A stretch of 64,000 nt of DNA from Cycas panzhihuaensis. Its lineage: Eukaryota > Cycadophyta. Positions within the stretch are counted from its first letter, which is position 1, and the number at the start of each line of letters is the position of its first letter. A program made the translations under genes and the position numbers. The DNA lies in contig CM041465.1 in NCBI GenBank assembly GCA_023213395.1, positions 111,855,741 to 111,919,740 on the forward strand, written 5' to 3'. The notes beneath the pieces were generated by a model. The model ran no database searches. It saw only the letters and a program-made list of their open reading frames with translations, and was not told where the DNA came from. Below are positions 10,793 through 21,824 of this stretch, piece by piece.

Positions 10793-11855
10793 TGATCTGT
10801 TTTTGGATCTTTAATTTCATAATACTCTTTAAAATGGCTTGTTATATTTATTTTTTATGTTTGTAACCTTTATTTAGTAAAAAAATGAGACTGAGATGCT
10901 TAAAAAATATAAAGCATATGCAATTAAGTGGTCTACAAGTGTAACCAAGTGGTCTACAAGTGCAACCAAGTGGGTTACAAGTGTAACCAAGTGGTCTACA
11001 AGTGAAACCAAGTGGACTATAAGTGCAACTAAGTAGACTACAAGTATAACCAAGTGGTCTACAAGTGCAACTAGTACAACCTGAAGTACAACTAGTGCAT
11101 CCTGAAGTAGTACAACCTGAAGTACAACTAGTGCATCCTGAAGTGCAACCAGTGCAAAAAAATGGGAAAATGACAAAAACAGAAAAATGACCATGATTTT
11201 AACAGGGAAAAAGAAGTCTATTTTGCACAAAATTTTAGGAGGACAAGTTTATATTTGTCCTCTATATAATAGAAGGAGAAAACCCTTGAGTAAACAGATT
11301 TAAGTTGGTTTTTCAACCATTCATAAATTAGTTAAAAAACTAAACAGAAAAAACTGTTTAGAAAGAAACTATGCACAATAGGGTTTTAAAAAAATTAGAT
11401 TTCTTCAAAGAAGAGGTGGAAGGATGTCCAAAAACTGTAAATGTAGTAAGAAGAGCAAGATTCATGGGGAGTTAATGCAAAATAACTTTTTAAAGAAGAA
11501 GAACAACTTCAAGACTAAAAAACTGCATAGGAGAAACAGAAGGAGAAGAAGTGCAAGGAGAAATAGATGGTAGGAGAAACAGAAAAATGCCCAAATCTAT
11601 GGCAACCAAAACTACTCACATAGTTCATTGGTAATGGTTCCAAAGAGCGTGTAGTAGCCCAATATTTACCCAGAACTCATTTCTTCTCTCCCAACTTACT
11701 GTAAGAGTCTTATGCATGCTCAATAGAGCATAAACATAAGGAATTTTGTAAGAAAATTTTAAAATATTTTTAAATTAATGTAACATTATTATAAATTTAT
11801 TCTGAATTTATTTTGATTGGACTAAGTCTTTACTTTTCCATTTAAATTTAGATCA
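10793..11855 (+). repeat. Gypsy-1 5' LTR
   Basis: It starts TGATC and ends GATCA. It is about 1063 bp long and pairs with 61814-62921. It contains a 21-bp minisatellite. It lacks about 125 bp that the 3' LTR has near 62545-62670. Confidence 0.93.
10919..11143 (+). repeat. 21-bp minisatellite in the Gypsy-1 5' LTR
   Basis: Seven 21-bp units of the type 'tgcaaccaagtggtctacaa' (10919-11065) are followed by four units of a related form ending 'cctgaag' (11066-11143; one is 15 bp). The minus-strand open frame here, rich in Val, Leu and His, is an artefact of the repeat. Confidence 0.92.
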
Positions 11856-11862
11856 AATATTT

Positions 11863-11876
11863 TGGTATTAGAGCTA
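11863..11876 (+). other. Gypsy-1 primer-binding site
   Basis: TGGTATTAGAGCTA follows the LTR after seven bases and matches the tRNA-Met type with one transition. Confidence 0.85.
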
Positions 11877-12041
11877 GTTTTCTTGAAACCCTTGGGAATT
11901 TAGGGATTTTTAAAGAAAAACAGAGAAAAACATCTTTTCTTTAGCTGTGAATTATTTTTTATGAAAACTAGGTTTCAGTATTTGTTAACTGGTGAACCTT
12001 TAACCAAACCACTTTAAAAAGAGCATAGCTAGCGAAGGAAG

Positions 12042-13010
12042 ATGGCTAAGCTAGAGAAAAAGATAGAGGAAAGGTTTGTGAAGATGGAGCAAAATATCGA
12101 TAGACTAACCCAGCTTATGACGCAACTAGTCTCTCAATAAGATGCAACTTCTTCAATAACCAAAGGCATAAAGAAGGAAGAAGATGAATCAGTGAAAGAA
12201 GAAATAAATGAAGAACCTACAGATGACCAACAAGAAGACGAAGAAGATGATAGCCCATCAGTAACAACACATCCATTCAAGGTAGAGGCAAAACTTCAAT
12301 TGCCTATCTATGATGGAACCTTAGATGCTAAAAAATTAGATGGTTGGTTGGACCAACTCAAAATATATTTTTCCATTTATGGGTATAAAAACCAACAAAA
12401 AATTACTTTTGATAGGTTAAAATTATCTAAGCATGCATTAGTTTGGTGGAATACATATCTTAAATCCCATAATATAAATGAAATTACATGGTAGCAATTT
12501 AAAATCCTCATAAAGAAGTAATTCTATCTTATTGGGTATGAAGAACAATAGAGGATTAAATGGCAATATTACTGACAAGAAAAAGGCCAAAATATCTAAG
12601 ACTACACAAAAAAATTTTAAAAGTAAGCTATTGTGTTGGGCATTCCTTTATTGGATAAAGATATTATACTAAATTATATTGGAGGGTTGCACTAACATAT
12701 TCAACAAGAACTTCAACTAGTTGAGGTTAAATCACTTGATGAAGCTAGCAAGAAGGTGATTGCCATAGAAAAGAGGAACAAGAAAGTGTTTGTTAAAAGG
12801 AAAAGGTTTGCACATCAAGAAGGTAGCAATAAAACTACCAAAGGAAAGAAGTTTCCAATTAAAGTTGGACAACAACTAATTGGGGTTTTTGGCAAGAAGA
12901 AACAATCTAATACCATACAAATCAAAGTCATTTATACACATTGTAAGTGAGAAGGTCACAACATAGAAGATTGTTGGTTCTTACATCTAGAGAAGCGGCC
13001 CAAGAACAAG
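12042..13010 (+). pseudogene. Gypsy-1 gag remnant
   Basis: The likely start is the ATG at 12042 (MAKLEKKIEERF, an amphipathic helix), followed by a stop at about 12138 and an acidic linker (EEPTDDQQEDEEDD). The capsid region (12270-12500) has the LPIYDG...LDGWLDQLKIYF block and a DRLKLSKHALVWW motif, the usual Gypsy Gag signature. A CCHC zinc knuckle (HCK-EGH-IEDCW) is present near 12935-12978, with a TGA inside it. Stops make the gene non-functional. The protein would package RNA in cytoplasmic particles. Confidence 0.88.
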
Positions 13011-13099
13011 GGGAAAGGTAAAGCTAGAATTGAAGGTAAAACTTTACTTAACTCTGTAGGTGATAAAGATGTTTGTGGCATTGAAGGAGCCAATGAGAA

Positions 13100-13640
13100 G
13101 ATGATGTTAATGGATAATGCGGAGCCTAAAAACAACCATCAACAAGTTGATCCAGAGGTTAGAGAGGAGCTCTTCATGGTAAGAATCCAAGTGAAGTAAA
13201 GTATGGTTGATGCCATCTTTGATGGAGGAAGCCAAAGGACTTTAATCTCAGAGCCACTGGTAAAGAAGTTAGGATTAAAAATGCATATACATCCTAAACC
13301 ATATCCTCTTAGATAGCTACAAAAAGATTCAGAGTTGTAAGTTACTCACCAATGTAAGTTTAAATTTGTAATTTCTAAAAAGTTCATTGATGAAGTTGAA
13401 TGTGAGGTAGTTCCTTTGGATGTTTGCCAAGCTATATTTAGCAGCCCATATCTCTATGATAGAGATGGAATTCATCATAGGAGGCTGAGAAAGATTCAAC
13501 TCATCAAGGACAGGAAATCATATCTAATTAATGCATCAAAGCCACAAAAGAATATCTCTCTCATATCTTCCCAACAAGCAAAAAGATTCATTAATGCTTG
13601 TAGGAAGTTAGTGATGCTAATGATAAAGTAAAAGGTGAAA
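13100..13640 (+). pseudogene. Gypsy-1 retropepsin remnant
   Basis: The aspartic protease core appears as DAIFDGGSQRTLIS with the catalytic Asp near 13221. Family members usually have DSG at this place, and here it reads DGG. Downstream segments include LVKKLGL and a VPLDVCQAIFSSPYLYDRDG block (about 13410-13470) that corresponds to the conserved hydrophobic-Gly-(R/S)-P-(W/Y) part of the fold. One or two stops interrupt it. It would cleave the Gag-Pol polyprotein. Confidence 0.82.
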
Positions 13641-14622
13641 GAAAAAGAGCAAGTAGAGTCCTCAATACAGGTGCTAGACAGGAAACAAGTGTAGTAGATT
13701 GAATGCCTAAGGAATAGGTATAATGACGTATTCTAAGAGCCAAGAGGGTTGCCCCTTAAGAGGGCAATTGAATATGAAATCTAGTTGGTTGCCGATTCAC
13801 CTTTGTCAAATCTTAGTCTCTAAAAAAACTTAGTTTTGGAGAATAAAGAGATTAAGAGGCAGATTCAAGAACTCTTGGAACAAGAAGTGATCAATCTGAG
13901 TTGTTCCCTATGTGGTTCACCTATTATTTTGGTACTGGAGAAAGATGGAGGATGGAGAATATGCATTGACTACCAGGCTTTGAATAAAATCACCATAAAG
14001 AATCAACATCCCTAACTATAGATAGATGACTTATTGGACCAGCTACAGTCTGCAAGATATTTGAACAAGTTAGACCTAAAATTAGGCTTCCATTAGGTTC
14101 GAATCTGGGAGGAGGATACTTGGAACATAGCCTTCAAATCAAAGCAAGGGTTATTCGAATGGTTGGTGATACCTTTTGATTTATGCAATGCCCCTTCCAC
14201 CTTTATGAGGTTGATGAATGAGGTATTAAGAACCTTCATTGATGACTTTCTAATTGTTTATTTAGATAATATTTTGATTTTTAATTATACTTGTGAGGAG
14301 CACCTCCAACATGTCAAACAAGTGCTCAAAGTCCTCCAAGAGAAGCAGCTAAAACTTAATCTGAAGAAGTGCAAGTTGGGAAAGCAATCTCTCATCTTCT
14401 TAGGTTTTGTAGTTGGAGGAGGAGAATTGAAGATTGACCTAACAAAGATTAAAGTCATTCTTAATTGGCCCACACCCAAGACAACCACGGAGGTAAGAAG
14501 TTTCATTGGTGTATGTTAATATTTAAGAAAATTTATTTTTCAATTCTCTCAAATTGCAGCACCTCTTTATGTATTGACAGGAGGACATGCAAAGTTTCAT
14601 TGGGAGAATGAACAAGAGAAAC
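13641..14622 (+). pseudogene. Gypsy-1 reverse transcriptase, interrupted by insert A
   Basis: RVT_1 blocks are readable in order: LLEQEVINLS, CGSPIILVLEKDGGWRICIDY, ALNKITIKNQHP, IDDLL, the FEWLVIPFDLCNAPSTF block, then FIDDFLIVYLDNILIFN. The catalytic YxDD is changed to YLDN (near 14257-14272), so activity is lost even where the frame is open. The RT connection follows (KLNLKKCKLGKQ, FLGFVVGGGELKID, NWPTPKTTTEVRSFIG). The start of RNase H is cut at 14622. Most stops are TAG or TAA where Gln or Arg is expected. Confidence 0.92.
14618..14622. other. Target-site duplication of insert A (left)
   Basis: GAAAC here and at 45880-45884. With one copy removed, the Gypsy-1 RT/RNase H reading frame joins without a shift. 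Confidence 0.92.
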
Positions 14623-17115
14623 TATTTCCCAGCTAGTGGGAATGGACTCGGGACGCATCGACACAGGTTTGTGCAAGTATATGTTCTTACTTTTCTTACT
14701 TATATTTGCTAAGGGAATTTAGAATAGTTTGATTGACATGTGCCTGCCTGCACGCATTGCTCGTTTGCCTATTCATAATGCATGTGCCTAACGGCACCTC
14801 TTAGCCTATGACGACTCACAGCGGGGGCATCCATAGCGGATCGACACCCGTATGGCGTCTGACCACTCACAATGTCTCCATGGTCTTTCGGGATGCTTTT
14901 GCCAGCTTGTTTATCCTTATTGCCACATGCCACTTATGTTGCAAATCCTTTCTAAGTTCGATTTAATCCTTAGTTAGGACGCTTTGTATTGTTTTGGGTA
15001 CTTGCATTCCCTCAGTTGTTCCCATTCATGATTAGCCTCTATTTTTGCCTCAAAACCTGATTTCGCTGCTTATTTTTCTCTTTTTTGAAATTTCAGGCTG
15101 TACTGCAGCAAACTTAGCGGTACCACAAAGTTTGCGGTGATGCCGATCTTGCATGATAAACTTAAGCGGTGCTTGAAGTTCTTGATGACGATTGTTTAAA
15201 ATTTGAAAAAAGAAACCACTTGACGATGGGCTGCGTTTTTTCGGAGCTGGCGTGGCTCACGCAGTTGGGCGCGGGGCCCCAACGCTTCTTGCTGTGCCCA
15301 AGGCATAAAAGCCCTTTTCTTACTCATTTGCATGATTCTTCACTTCATTTTTCAAGTTTTTCTATAGCAACTTCTACACAAAGAGACAAGGCAAAGCGTT
15401 GAACAAGAGAACTTCTTCTACGGATGGGGAGGTGAAGTGGGCCATTACCGGTGGAGTTGCGGGCCATTCTTGCCCCTACGTTTCTCCACCACAAGCTTCA
15501 CCTTCTCTCACAAATACTCAAAGTTCCAAGGCATTTCTTCACAAAAAAAAGACTACTCCAAAGGACAACTTCTAGCTCCCATCTTGCACGGAGCTTCCTC
15601 CTTCCATTCTACTGCAAAGGACACTAAAAAACCAGCCTTAGACACTGCTTGTGCTGCTGTTCCAAGTAGCCAAGGTACATGCATGCATGCTCTCTCCCAT
15701 TTAAGGTAGTTCTTGTCTTTCATTGGTGCTTTTTGCCCGTTTTTTTGTTATTTTACTTGCAAGCTCTTCTCCTTCTTTTGTGTGTGCTTTCCTTGGAATT
15801 TCATTTGCCATTTGATGCAAGTAGCCTTGTTAGTTATGGCTTGCTATAGGGCTGCCTTAGATTGGGCCCATTTCTTCACATTTCTTTGAGACTCATCCTT
15901 ACCCCCCTTAGCTTGCTCTTTCACCGTTTCGTAAGTTAGCCGGTACAAAGGGTCTTGCACGAGGATTTGAGGGAGATAGGCGGGGTTCCGTCCCCCATTG
16001 TCGTCCTTCTCCCCAAGGGTTCCGTCCCTTGTCCTCTCTCCCTTTACTATCCGCGCTCTCTTGGGAAACGAGGTTAGGGAAGCCTAAGGGAGTCGGTTTG
16101 AACTCTCTTCTTGGCGTAGGTAGCTAGTCACAACCTATCTCGCCTTATTGCCTGCTAGTATTGCCTTCCCGAACCCCGTGGAGACCTCTCGCGGGTGAGT
16201 TAGCCATCCCGAGGCTACACTCAGTCCCTAATAGCATGTTTTGTGGTGTATGATAGCTTGCATGTTTGCAAATGCGATTAGTTTCATTTTTGTTATGGTT
16301 TAGTGCTTAACTACATTTTTCTAGCTTAGTTGATTTTATTGCCATATATACATCTTGTTGTGCTTCGTAGCCTCTCTCCCGAGAGGAAGGCGTTTGTTGG
16401 GATTATTTGCAGGATTGCGTTGGAGGAGGCATTGCGCGAGATCGACCCGTTGTCGGTCGGCCCCCATATGGTATCTCTTCTCCCTTTTAGGTTGAGCTTT
16501 GCTTTCGTTTCCTTCATTTCGTTTGGTCCTTGCATGCTTTTGGGGAGGTAAGTGCACCCCGTTCGTTGTCTGCGATCGACGTTGCATGCTTGTGGGGAGG
16601 AGGAAAGGGCGCAACTAAGGAGGAAACACAACGCTTGGATTCGAGCAGCGGATCGGTATTCTTCGCATGCCTTTCATATTTTCTTTATGCTTTTATGTTT
16701 CTTTGCATTTACTGTTATAGATAAAGGAACATAAAGGAAAGAAGAAAATAATCTTTTATTGTGCATTTGCTTTCTCGTATTACTTTGCTACATTGCATAA
16801 CATAGGAATAGAAGACTTGTTTGCGTTGCATCCCTAAATGCATTTTACCGTATTCTTTACACTTTGGTTGGTTGCCCCTCGTTGCCTTCTCATTTCCTTG
16901 AGAAGTAGCGGCCTTGAGGATTCTTTTCCCTTCCCGGCCATCCGAAGGGTAGGAAGGCCTCGCTTGCACGGCTACCTGGAAGCAACCAGGCACCTTGCGA
17001 TCCGTGCGCTCCGGCGCCGCACGGACGTCTGCGGTATGATCCTCGCTATTTAGCCTCTTAGCATATTGTTTTATGCCCTTCCGCTGGCGTTGGATCATTG
17101 CCCGGAGGCGTTTCA
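14623..17115 (+). repeat. Insert A LTR 1
   Basis: It is 2493 bp long. Its start is TATTTCCC, where the other LTRs have TGTTCC. It ends TTTCA. It carries the 24-bp palindrome at 15110-15133, a TATA-like box at 15304, and a possible intron at 16548-16720. Confidence 0.93.
15110..15310 (+). promoter_or_regulatory. Putative promoter module of LTR 1 (palindrome and TATA-like box)
   Basis: An imperfect 24-bp palindrome with arms AAACTT and AAGTTT around a central GGTACC (15110-15133) lies upstream of CATAAAA (15304-15310). The same pair recurs in the other A LTRs and in both B LTRs. Function is inferred from conservation and position only. Confidence 0.5.
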
Positions 17116-17133
17116 TGGCGACCATCTTTGAGG
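17116..17133 (+). other. Insert A unit 1 primer-binding site
   Basis: TGGCGACCATCTTTGAGG abuts the LTR with no spacer. Its layout matches the TGGCGCC...GGGG sites of Tat-like Gypsy elements, which are not primed by tRNA-Met. Confidence 0.75.
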
Positions 17134-17324
17134 AATTGCCCGATAAAGGAGCTAGATCCGCTTCCCCTTCATGTTGGTGCTCTTGCCTTTAGGTAGTTTC
17201 CCATTCTGTGTTTTGAGTTGGGCAACCCCAAGCGTGTTTGCGTCTTTCCTTTCTTTTCCTTTTCGCTTTTCTAACAACGCTCGCGGGCGTTGCATGCGGC
17301 GTTCTCGCAGCTTGCGGGGTTTCT

Positions 17325-19420
17325 TGCCATTGTTAGAAGACCAATCGTCGCGTTTCATTCCATCGTCGAACCCCGATTCTAAGATGGAAGGTTAACCGTC
17401 CGATTGGGCCTACCATGCCATGACTTGGGAACTCAAGAGTTCCCTTCGTCTGTCCGGAATCCACCGTGAGGCGAGGATTCCATTTATTACCGGATGACCA
17501 TTTCCACCGAAGACTTTGAGCCTTGGCTCACGCGCGGAAGATCCGCCACTCGTGAGACCCGCCACCCCAGCTGGCGAGCCTTACGAGGCGCCTGAGGATC
17601 CCCTACTTCAGTCCCTTCGACCTCGTATGGCTATGAGGATACCCTCCCACCGACGCGGTCGAGGCGCTTGGCAGTACTTTCGGCGGTTCGCGCCAACCAC
17701 CTCCCGGATGGTTTACGGAAATGCTACATAGCGTGGCGTCTTCCTCATCCATGCCCACGTCATCTGACGGTTGATGCTTCCGCGCCTGCGTCCTATCGTG
17801 TCTACCGGCTCTAAAGGCGAGTGTTGCGCCTGCCGCCCTTAGTCGTGGTCCCACTTCCTCGGGACTCGCGCGCGGTGCATCTTTCCCTCAACTCGGGGTT
17901 AGTATGCCTTGTTCAAACCAAGCCACGTGCCCGTGAGCGTGGTGCAGCGTTCCCTAGTGAGCCTCGAGGCCCTACTAAGCCCGCCGCCATAGCCATGTAG
18001 GACCCACTCCTACGTGCGTCAGAACCCGGTTGGTGGTCCTTCTCTTCACGTGCCCCGGGCTACGTCACAACCTTGGGGCGGGGCAGGAAACCATCTCCAC
18101 ATACATGGGTGGACCGTTGCACCCATGGGGTCGCGCCACCTACGGGTGGCCCATATGGGCAAAACCGGTCCCTCACCCTCTGTTTCGGCGTCCGGCGTGA
18201 CTCCTGGCTGCTGCGTCGGCCTGAGGCGCGCCTCCTTTCGAACATCTACCCGAGACCCCTTTCCCACAAGGGTGTTTTCTCAAGGAGGATGGGACCGGCA
18301 CCCCCATCCGTTCCTTCTTGGGTTGTCGATCCTTTAGCCCGAGCAAGGGCACGCCCTTTCGTGGACTATAGGTCGGCGCCCTTGTCTGTTGAGGCGTTGA
18401 GGACTAACTTGCCGCCTCATCCTCCACGAAGTCCCCAAATTTGGCGGGGCCTTATCGCAAGGCCCAACCAGAACATGTCTTGTGACTTTTCCATGGCGTG
18501 CATCGACTATTGGGCCTCGACCATATCTTGATAAAGCTCTTCCGCGGTACTTGCGGGCGGCGCCCTCAAGTGGTTCTCACCGCCTTCACCGCCCATTCGA
18601 TTTCCTCATTCCGGCTAGTGGGCGAGTTCGTCAACTACTTTGGCGTGGCGAGTCCATTCGAAAGCGGAATGAAAGCGCTTGTCGCTCAAACAAGGTCACG
18701 ATGAGATGAATCGTGACTTTGTGCGACGTTTTCACGATCTTCTTCACTCCACCAAGGCCACATTGCACGAGGACTTGAAGAGGATCTGTTTGTCAATGCG
18801 CCGTCACGAGGTGCACGTGGAGGTCCTCAAGATGGGGGCAACCACGTGTGACTCGCCGATTCAGTGTTTGGCTTTGGAGGCCATTGAGATCTGGCGGGAC
18901 TCAAGAAACCTCCCAAGCCCTCGCAGCGTCGCGGGCGCCTCCTCCGTGAAGGAGACCACACCTTCATGACCCGTGAGGACCACCTCTCACCCGTGAGAGG
19001 ACCCTAGATCCGCTTACCTCGCCATTCGCTCATTCGGCGCCACGATGAAGGAGCTAAAACTCCAACCTCCTTCATCGCCTACCTCCCATAGACACTGCTG
19101 TGAACTTCTCATGCGATGCCCCCAGGGGTAACACCCGATCTTCTCAAGCGAGGACCGATCCTCCCTTGAGAAGAGTTGGTGTTCCATCCACGAGGAGTGT
19201 TTCCATGACGATGCGGCGTTAGGGCACGGCACCCAGCGACTCGTCCCCAGGCGACATCGAGACCTAACCCGTCGACTGTTCATAGAGACCGTTCCCCAAA
19301 CATGGGGAGCGGTCGTGATGTCCAGCAAAGATACAGTCAGAATCGGGATAGGTCCCCCGATTCTCGTCCTTCGCATGGTAGAGGGAAGGGTGTGCGAAGG
19401 TCACCTTCACCTTGCGCTCC
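17325..19420 (+). pseudogene. Insert A unit 1 gag remnant
   Basis: Fragments of the same Gag as in unit 4 occur in order but in several frames. They are an N-terminal LEDQSSRFIPSSNPDS block (about 17330-17390), a Pro-rich region, the FSMACIDYW segment (about 18487), the GHDEMNRDFVRRFHDLLHSTK core (about 18690-18765), and a WCSIHEECFHDDA zinc-knuckle-like segment near 19165-19210 that has lost its last Cys. Frameshifts occur mainly where units 2 and 4 have CAG or CTG, so part of the damage may be technical. Confidence 0.8.
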
Positions 19421-19477
19421 CACGGCCGTGCTCCATCACCTTAGCGATCCACTTCTGAGGGAAAGAAGGTTGTCCAA

Positions 19478-20400
19478 TTGCTTGAGACCACTCCGTTATA
19501 TGCCTTAACTCGGTCCCAAGCTGCTAAAGAGGCAGCCGGTGCCTCTTCATCCACATCTTACCTTGATCCTCTTAGGAGCGGTTCCTCAGGAGATTCCTGC
19601 GCTTCCCAAGACTATTCCGTCAGCCCGGTCGATTCGACTTTAGAAGGCGCTTACCCAACCCACGGGGAAGGGTAAACCCTTTTCTATTGTTGACGAGCTC
19701 TATCACCGTCATTGCGGGAATGTCCTTGATGGACGTCTTGAGAAGCGCCACGAAAGCGTGCTCTTCTTCTTGAAGCTCTTGGCCAACAAGATGCTTCCAT
19801 CCATGCGATAGGTGCTACCTCCCATGGGCCACTGTCATCTCATTTGATCCTAGAGATCTCCCATCTCCCAAGCGGGAGAAGCTTTTACGTGCAGATTCGT
19901 CATTACCATTGACACTCGATTGTATCGTAAAGAGGACCATTGTAGATAATGGCTCCTCGGTTAATGCTATACTAGCGTATGCTCGAGGCTAGGCATAGTA
20001 GCTCTTGAGTCATCCCTTGGAAATGCCAAGGGTATGATGGGGCGAGAAGTCCCCTGCGAAGCGATCTCCTATCCCTCACCTTAGGAGGAAAAGCTGTTTC
20101 TCTCGAAGTTCTTTGTACTCGATGTTGATGTAGAGTACAACCTCTTGTTAGGTGAGCCATGGCTCAACCCGGATGGGGCTATGCGCTCCGCATGATGAAC
20201 CAACTTAAATTTGTCCATGAAGGACAAGTTAAAGTTATCGCCCGCGAGCCTATCTTAGTCTCACACCTCCCATCCGACTGCCCATTTGTTTTCAATGATG
20301 AAGATAGCGATCTGAGGTGGTTACCCCTTAGTGGGACCTTTGTTTGAGACCGACCTTCATCGGTCGAGCCTATGCCATGTCATGAGCCAAACCTAGTTAG
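19478..20400 (+). pseudogene. Insert A unit 1 protease remnant
   Basis: An upstream linker (ETTPLYALTRSQAAKEA) leads to the retropepsin core with IVDNGSSVNAI. The catalytic Asp codon is at 19945. The region after it has VEYNLLLGEPWL (about 20128-20165), the hydrophobic-LLG-P-W-L block of Tat-type proteases, and ends near 20400 with PFVFNDEDSD. Several frameshifts are present. The D-N-G triad, instead of D-S/T-G, is also seen in unit 2 and in insert B. Confidence 0.78.
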
Positions 20401-20932
20401 GTTTGCCCCTATTGGCGTAGGTGGTTACGGTTACTTAGCCATCATGAGTGATTCTGATTCGGATAGCGAGGGTTATGGGCCCTCTTCTCGACGTGTCACC
20501 CTGGTTTCACGAGCACCTAGGGGAATATCTCGATCGGATATTCCCGCTCTTCCTTATTCTACATTGGCTCCTGAGCCACTGGTCTTAAACCAGCCATTTA
20601 TTTTACCTTCTCGGCCTCCTCGAGCGGTTTCACGTAGGCGCCCACGTCGACGAGCCACTCGTAGAGGCACTTCTTCTTCACGCTCTAGATCCTTACCTCG
20701 GACTAAAGCCACTCTTACTCGTATGCAACCCTGCCACGCGATCCATCGTGTGCTAGGTCCGTTGCGCTCATCTGGTTCCGACCATAGTAAGTTTACTAGT
20801 AGGCTTAGCGATACTGGCCCTACTCTCCGTCACCTATCTCCTACCCTGCGTGTGACTACCCCTACCTTTATGGGGTCTAGGCACACCTCTTCCTCTCCTC
20901 GTGCTCAAAGCGAGCCTAAACTACCATTTTAA
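20372..20932 (+). CDS. Insert A unit 1 overlapping basic ORF (ORF3)
   Basis: This 186-residue frame is uninterrupted. It starts MPCHEPNLVRFAP inside the end of the protease region, in another frame. Its N-terminal part (GGYGYLAIMSDSDSDSEGYG) is acidic. Residues about 85-110 are strongly basic (SRRRPRRRATRRG followed by Ser/Arg repeats). The rest is Ser/Pro/Thr-rich. The same protein is recognisable in units 2-4 and, diverged, in insert B at 52796. I do not recognise the family. The basic tract suggests nucleic-acid binding or nuclear targeting, which is inference. It could also be a spacer left after loss of RT. Confidence 0.55.
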   Translation: MPCHEPNLVRFAPIGVGGYGYLAIMSDSDSDSEGYGPSSRRVTLVSRAPRGISRSDIPALPYSTLAPEPLVLNQPFILPSRPPRAVSRRRPRRRATRRGTSSSRSRSLPRTKATLTRMQPCHAIHRVLGPLRSSGSDHSKFTSRLSDTGPTLRHLSPTLRVTTPTFMGSRHTSSSPRAQSEPKLPF

Positions 20933-21065
20933 ATTGTTCCCATTCCTCCCAACCACGGGTGGAATGGCAATTTAAGATGGATTCTTGCTCCGAAACGAGC
21001 CTAAACTACCATCTCAAATTGTTCTCATTCTTCCCAACCACGGGTTGAATGGCAATTTAAGATGG
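20924..21065 (+). repeat. Tandem hairpin pair, unit 1
   Basis: Two related ~57-bp inverted repeats (20924-20980 and 21009-21065) have arms of the type CCATCTTAAATTG/CAATTTAAGATGG and a loop around CCCAACCACGGGT. They occur just downstream of ORF3. Confidence 0.8.
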
Positions 21066-21824
21066 ATCCTTGTTTCTTCTTCCAGTTCCTCTCGCGGAAC
21101 CCGCGTTCCCGTGCGCTCTTGGGAACCGTTGTCCTCCTACTTGGGCATCCCCCAACTGGGACGATGCTATGGAGTATCGTTACTCCCCCTCCCGTGCTGG
21201 TGGTTTCCTTCGTATATTCCGCTATGCTCCCCACGGGCGTGCATGTCGCCCATCTTCTAACCTCACGCCTCTCGATCACCTCTGTTTACGGTGGTTGTGT
21301 GTGCTCCTGTTAGACGTATGGCCATACATGGAAGGAAACACATGCATATTGCAACAAAATATTTACAACAAATATCTACAACATATGTACGTTTACAACA
21401 TACAAAAATCATTCATTTACAAAATAAATCATACATGCTACCTCTATCATATATGATACACACCATTTCATGTGGAGGCTTGTCTGGCCAGCCCGTGCCC
21501 AAGTCTCCGGTTGCTGTCGGTTAGATATGCTTGCTTTACTTTGTTGGATGCCCTCTTACTTCACGTTGCACCTTGGCAACGGGGGCATCCCGTTGTATTG
21601 CTCACTTGATTTCGGTCGGTGCCTGGGCGGCGTGGCGACCCACGTTGTCCTCGTCTCTGTCTCCCTTGTCCACGCATTCCGCGACACTTGCCTCGCCCTT
21701 GGATCACGTCTTTGCTCTTGATTGCTCTTATATATATATATGCATGTGCTACTCATGTTTCTTGATTGTCGACATTCGCCATCACATTACGCTTAGAAGC
21801 GGTGAGGCTCTGCGCGCGAGGCGA
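21066..21824 (+). other. Unit 1 3' non-coding region
   Basis: No conserved protein is seen. It includes an A/T-rich stretch (21340-21460, 'tttacaac' words) and a short (AT)n run near 21727-21740. It ends at LTR 2 with a weak purine tract (GCGAGGCGA). Confidence 0.6.

Noticed and set aside
10919-11143. Regular 21-bp repeats considered as a CRISPR-like array
   Set aside because: Units are contiguous without spacers, are imperfect and lie inside an LTR of a plant retrotransposon.
10874-11230. Minus-strand open frame of 118 codons rich in Leu, Val, His and Asp
   Set aside because: It is the translation of the 21-bp minisatellite in the Gypsy-1 LTR. The repeat explains the periodicity and the matching LTR has a different number of units.
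16715-17125. Minus-strand open frame of 136 codons at the end of LTR 1
   Set aside because: It is antisense to LTR sequence, is not kept in LTRs 2, 4 and 5, and has no motif.
21070-21456. Open frames downstream of the hairpins (for example 128 codons)
   Set aside because: Several overlapping frames are open by chance in the same region. They differ between units and none is conserved in insert B.
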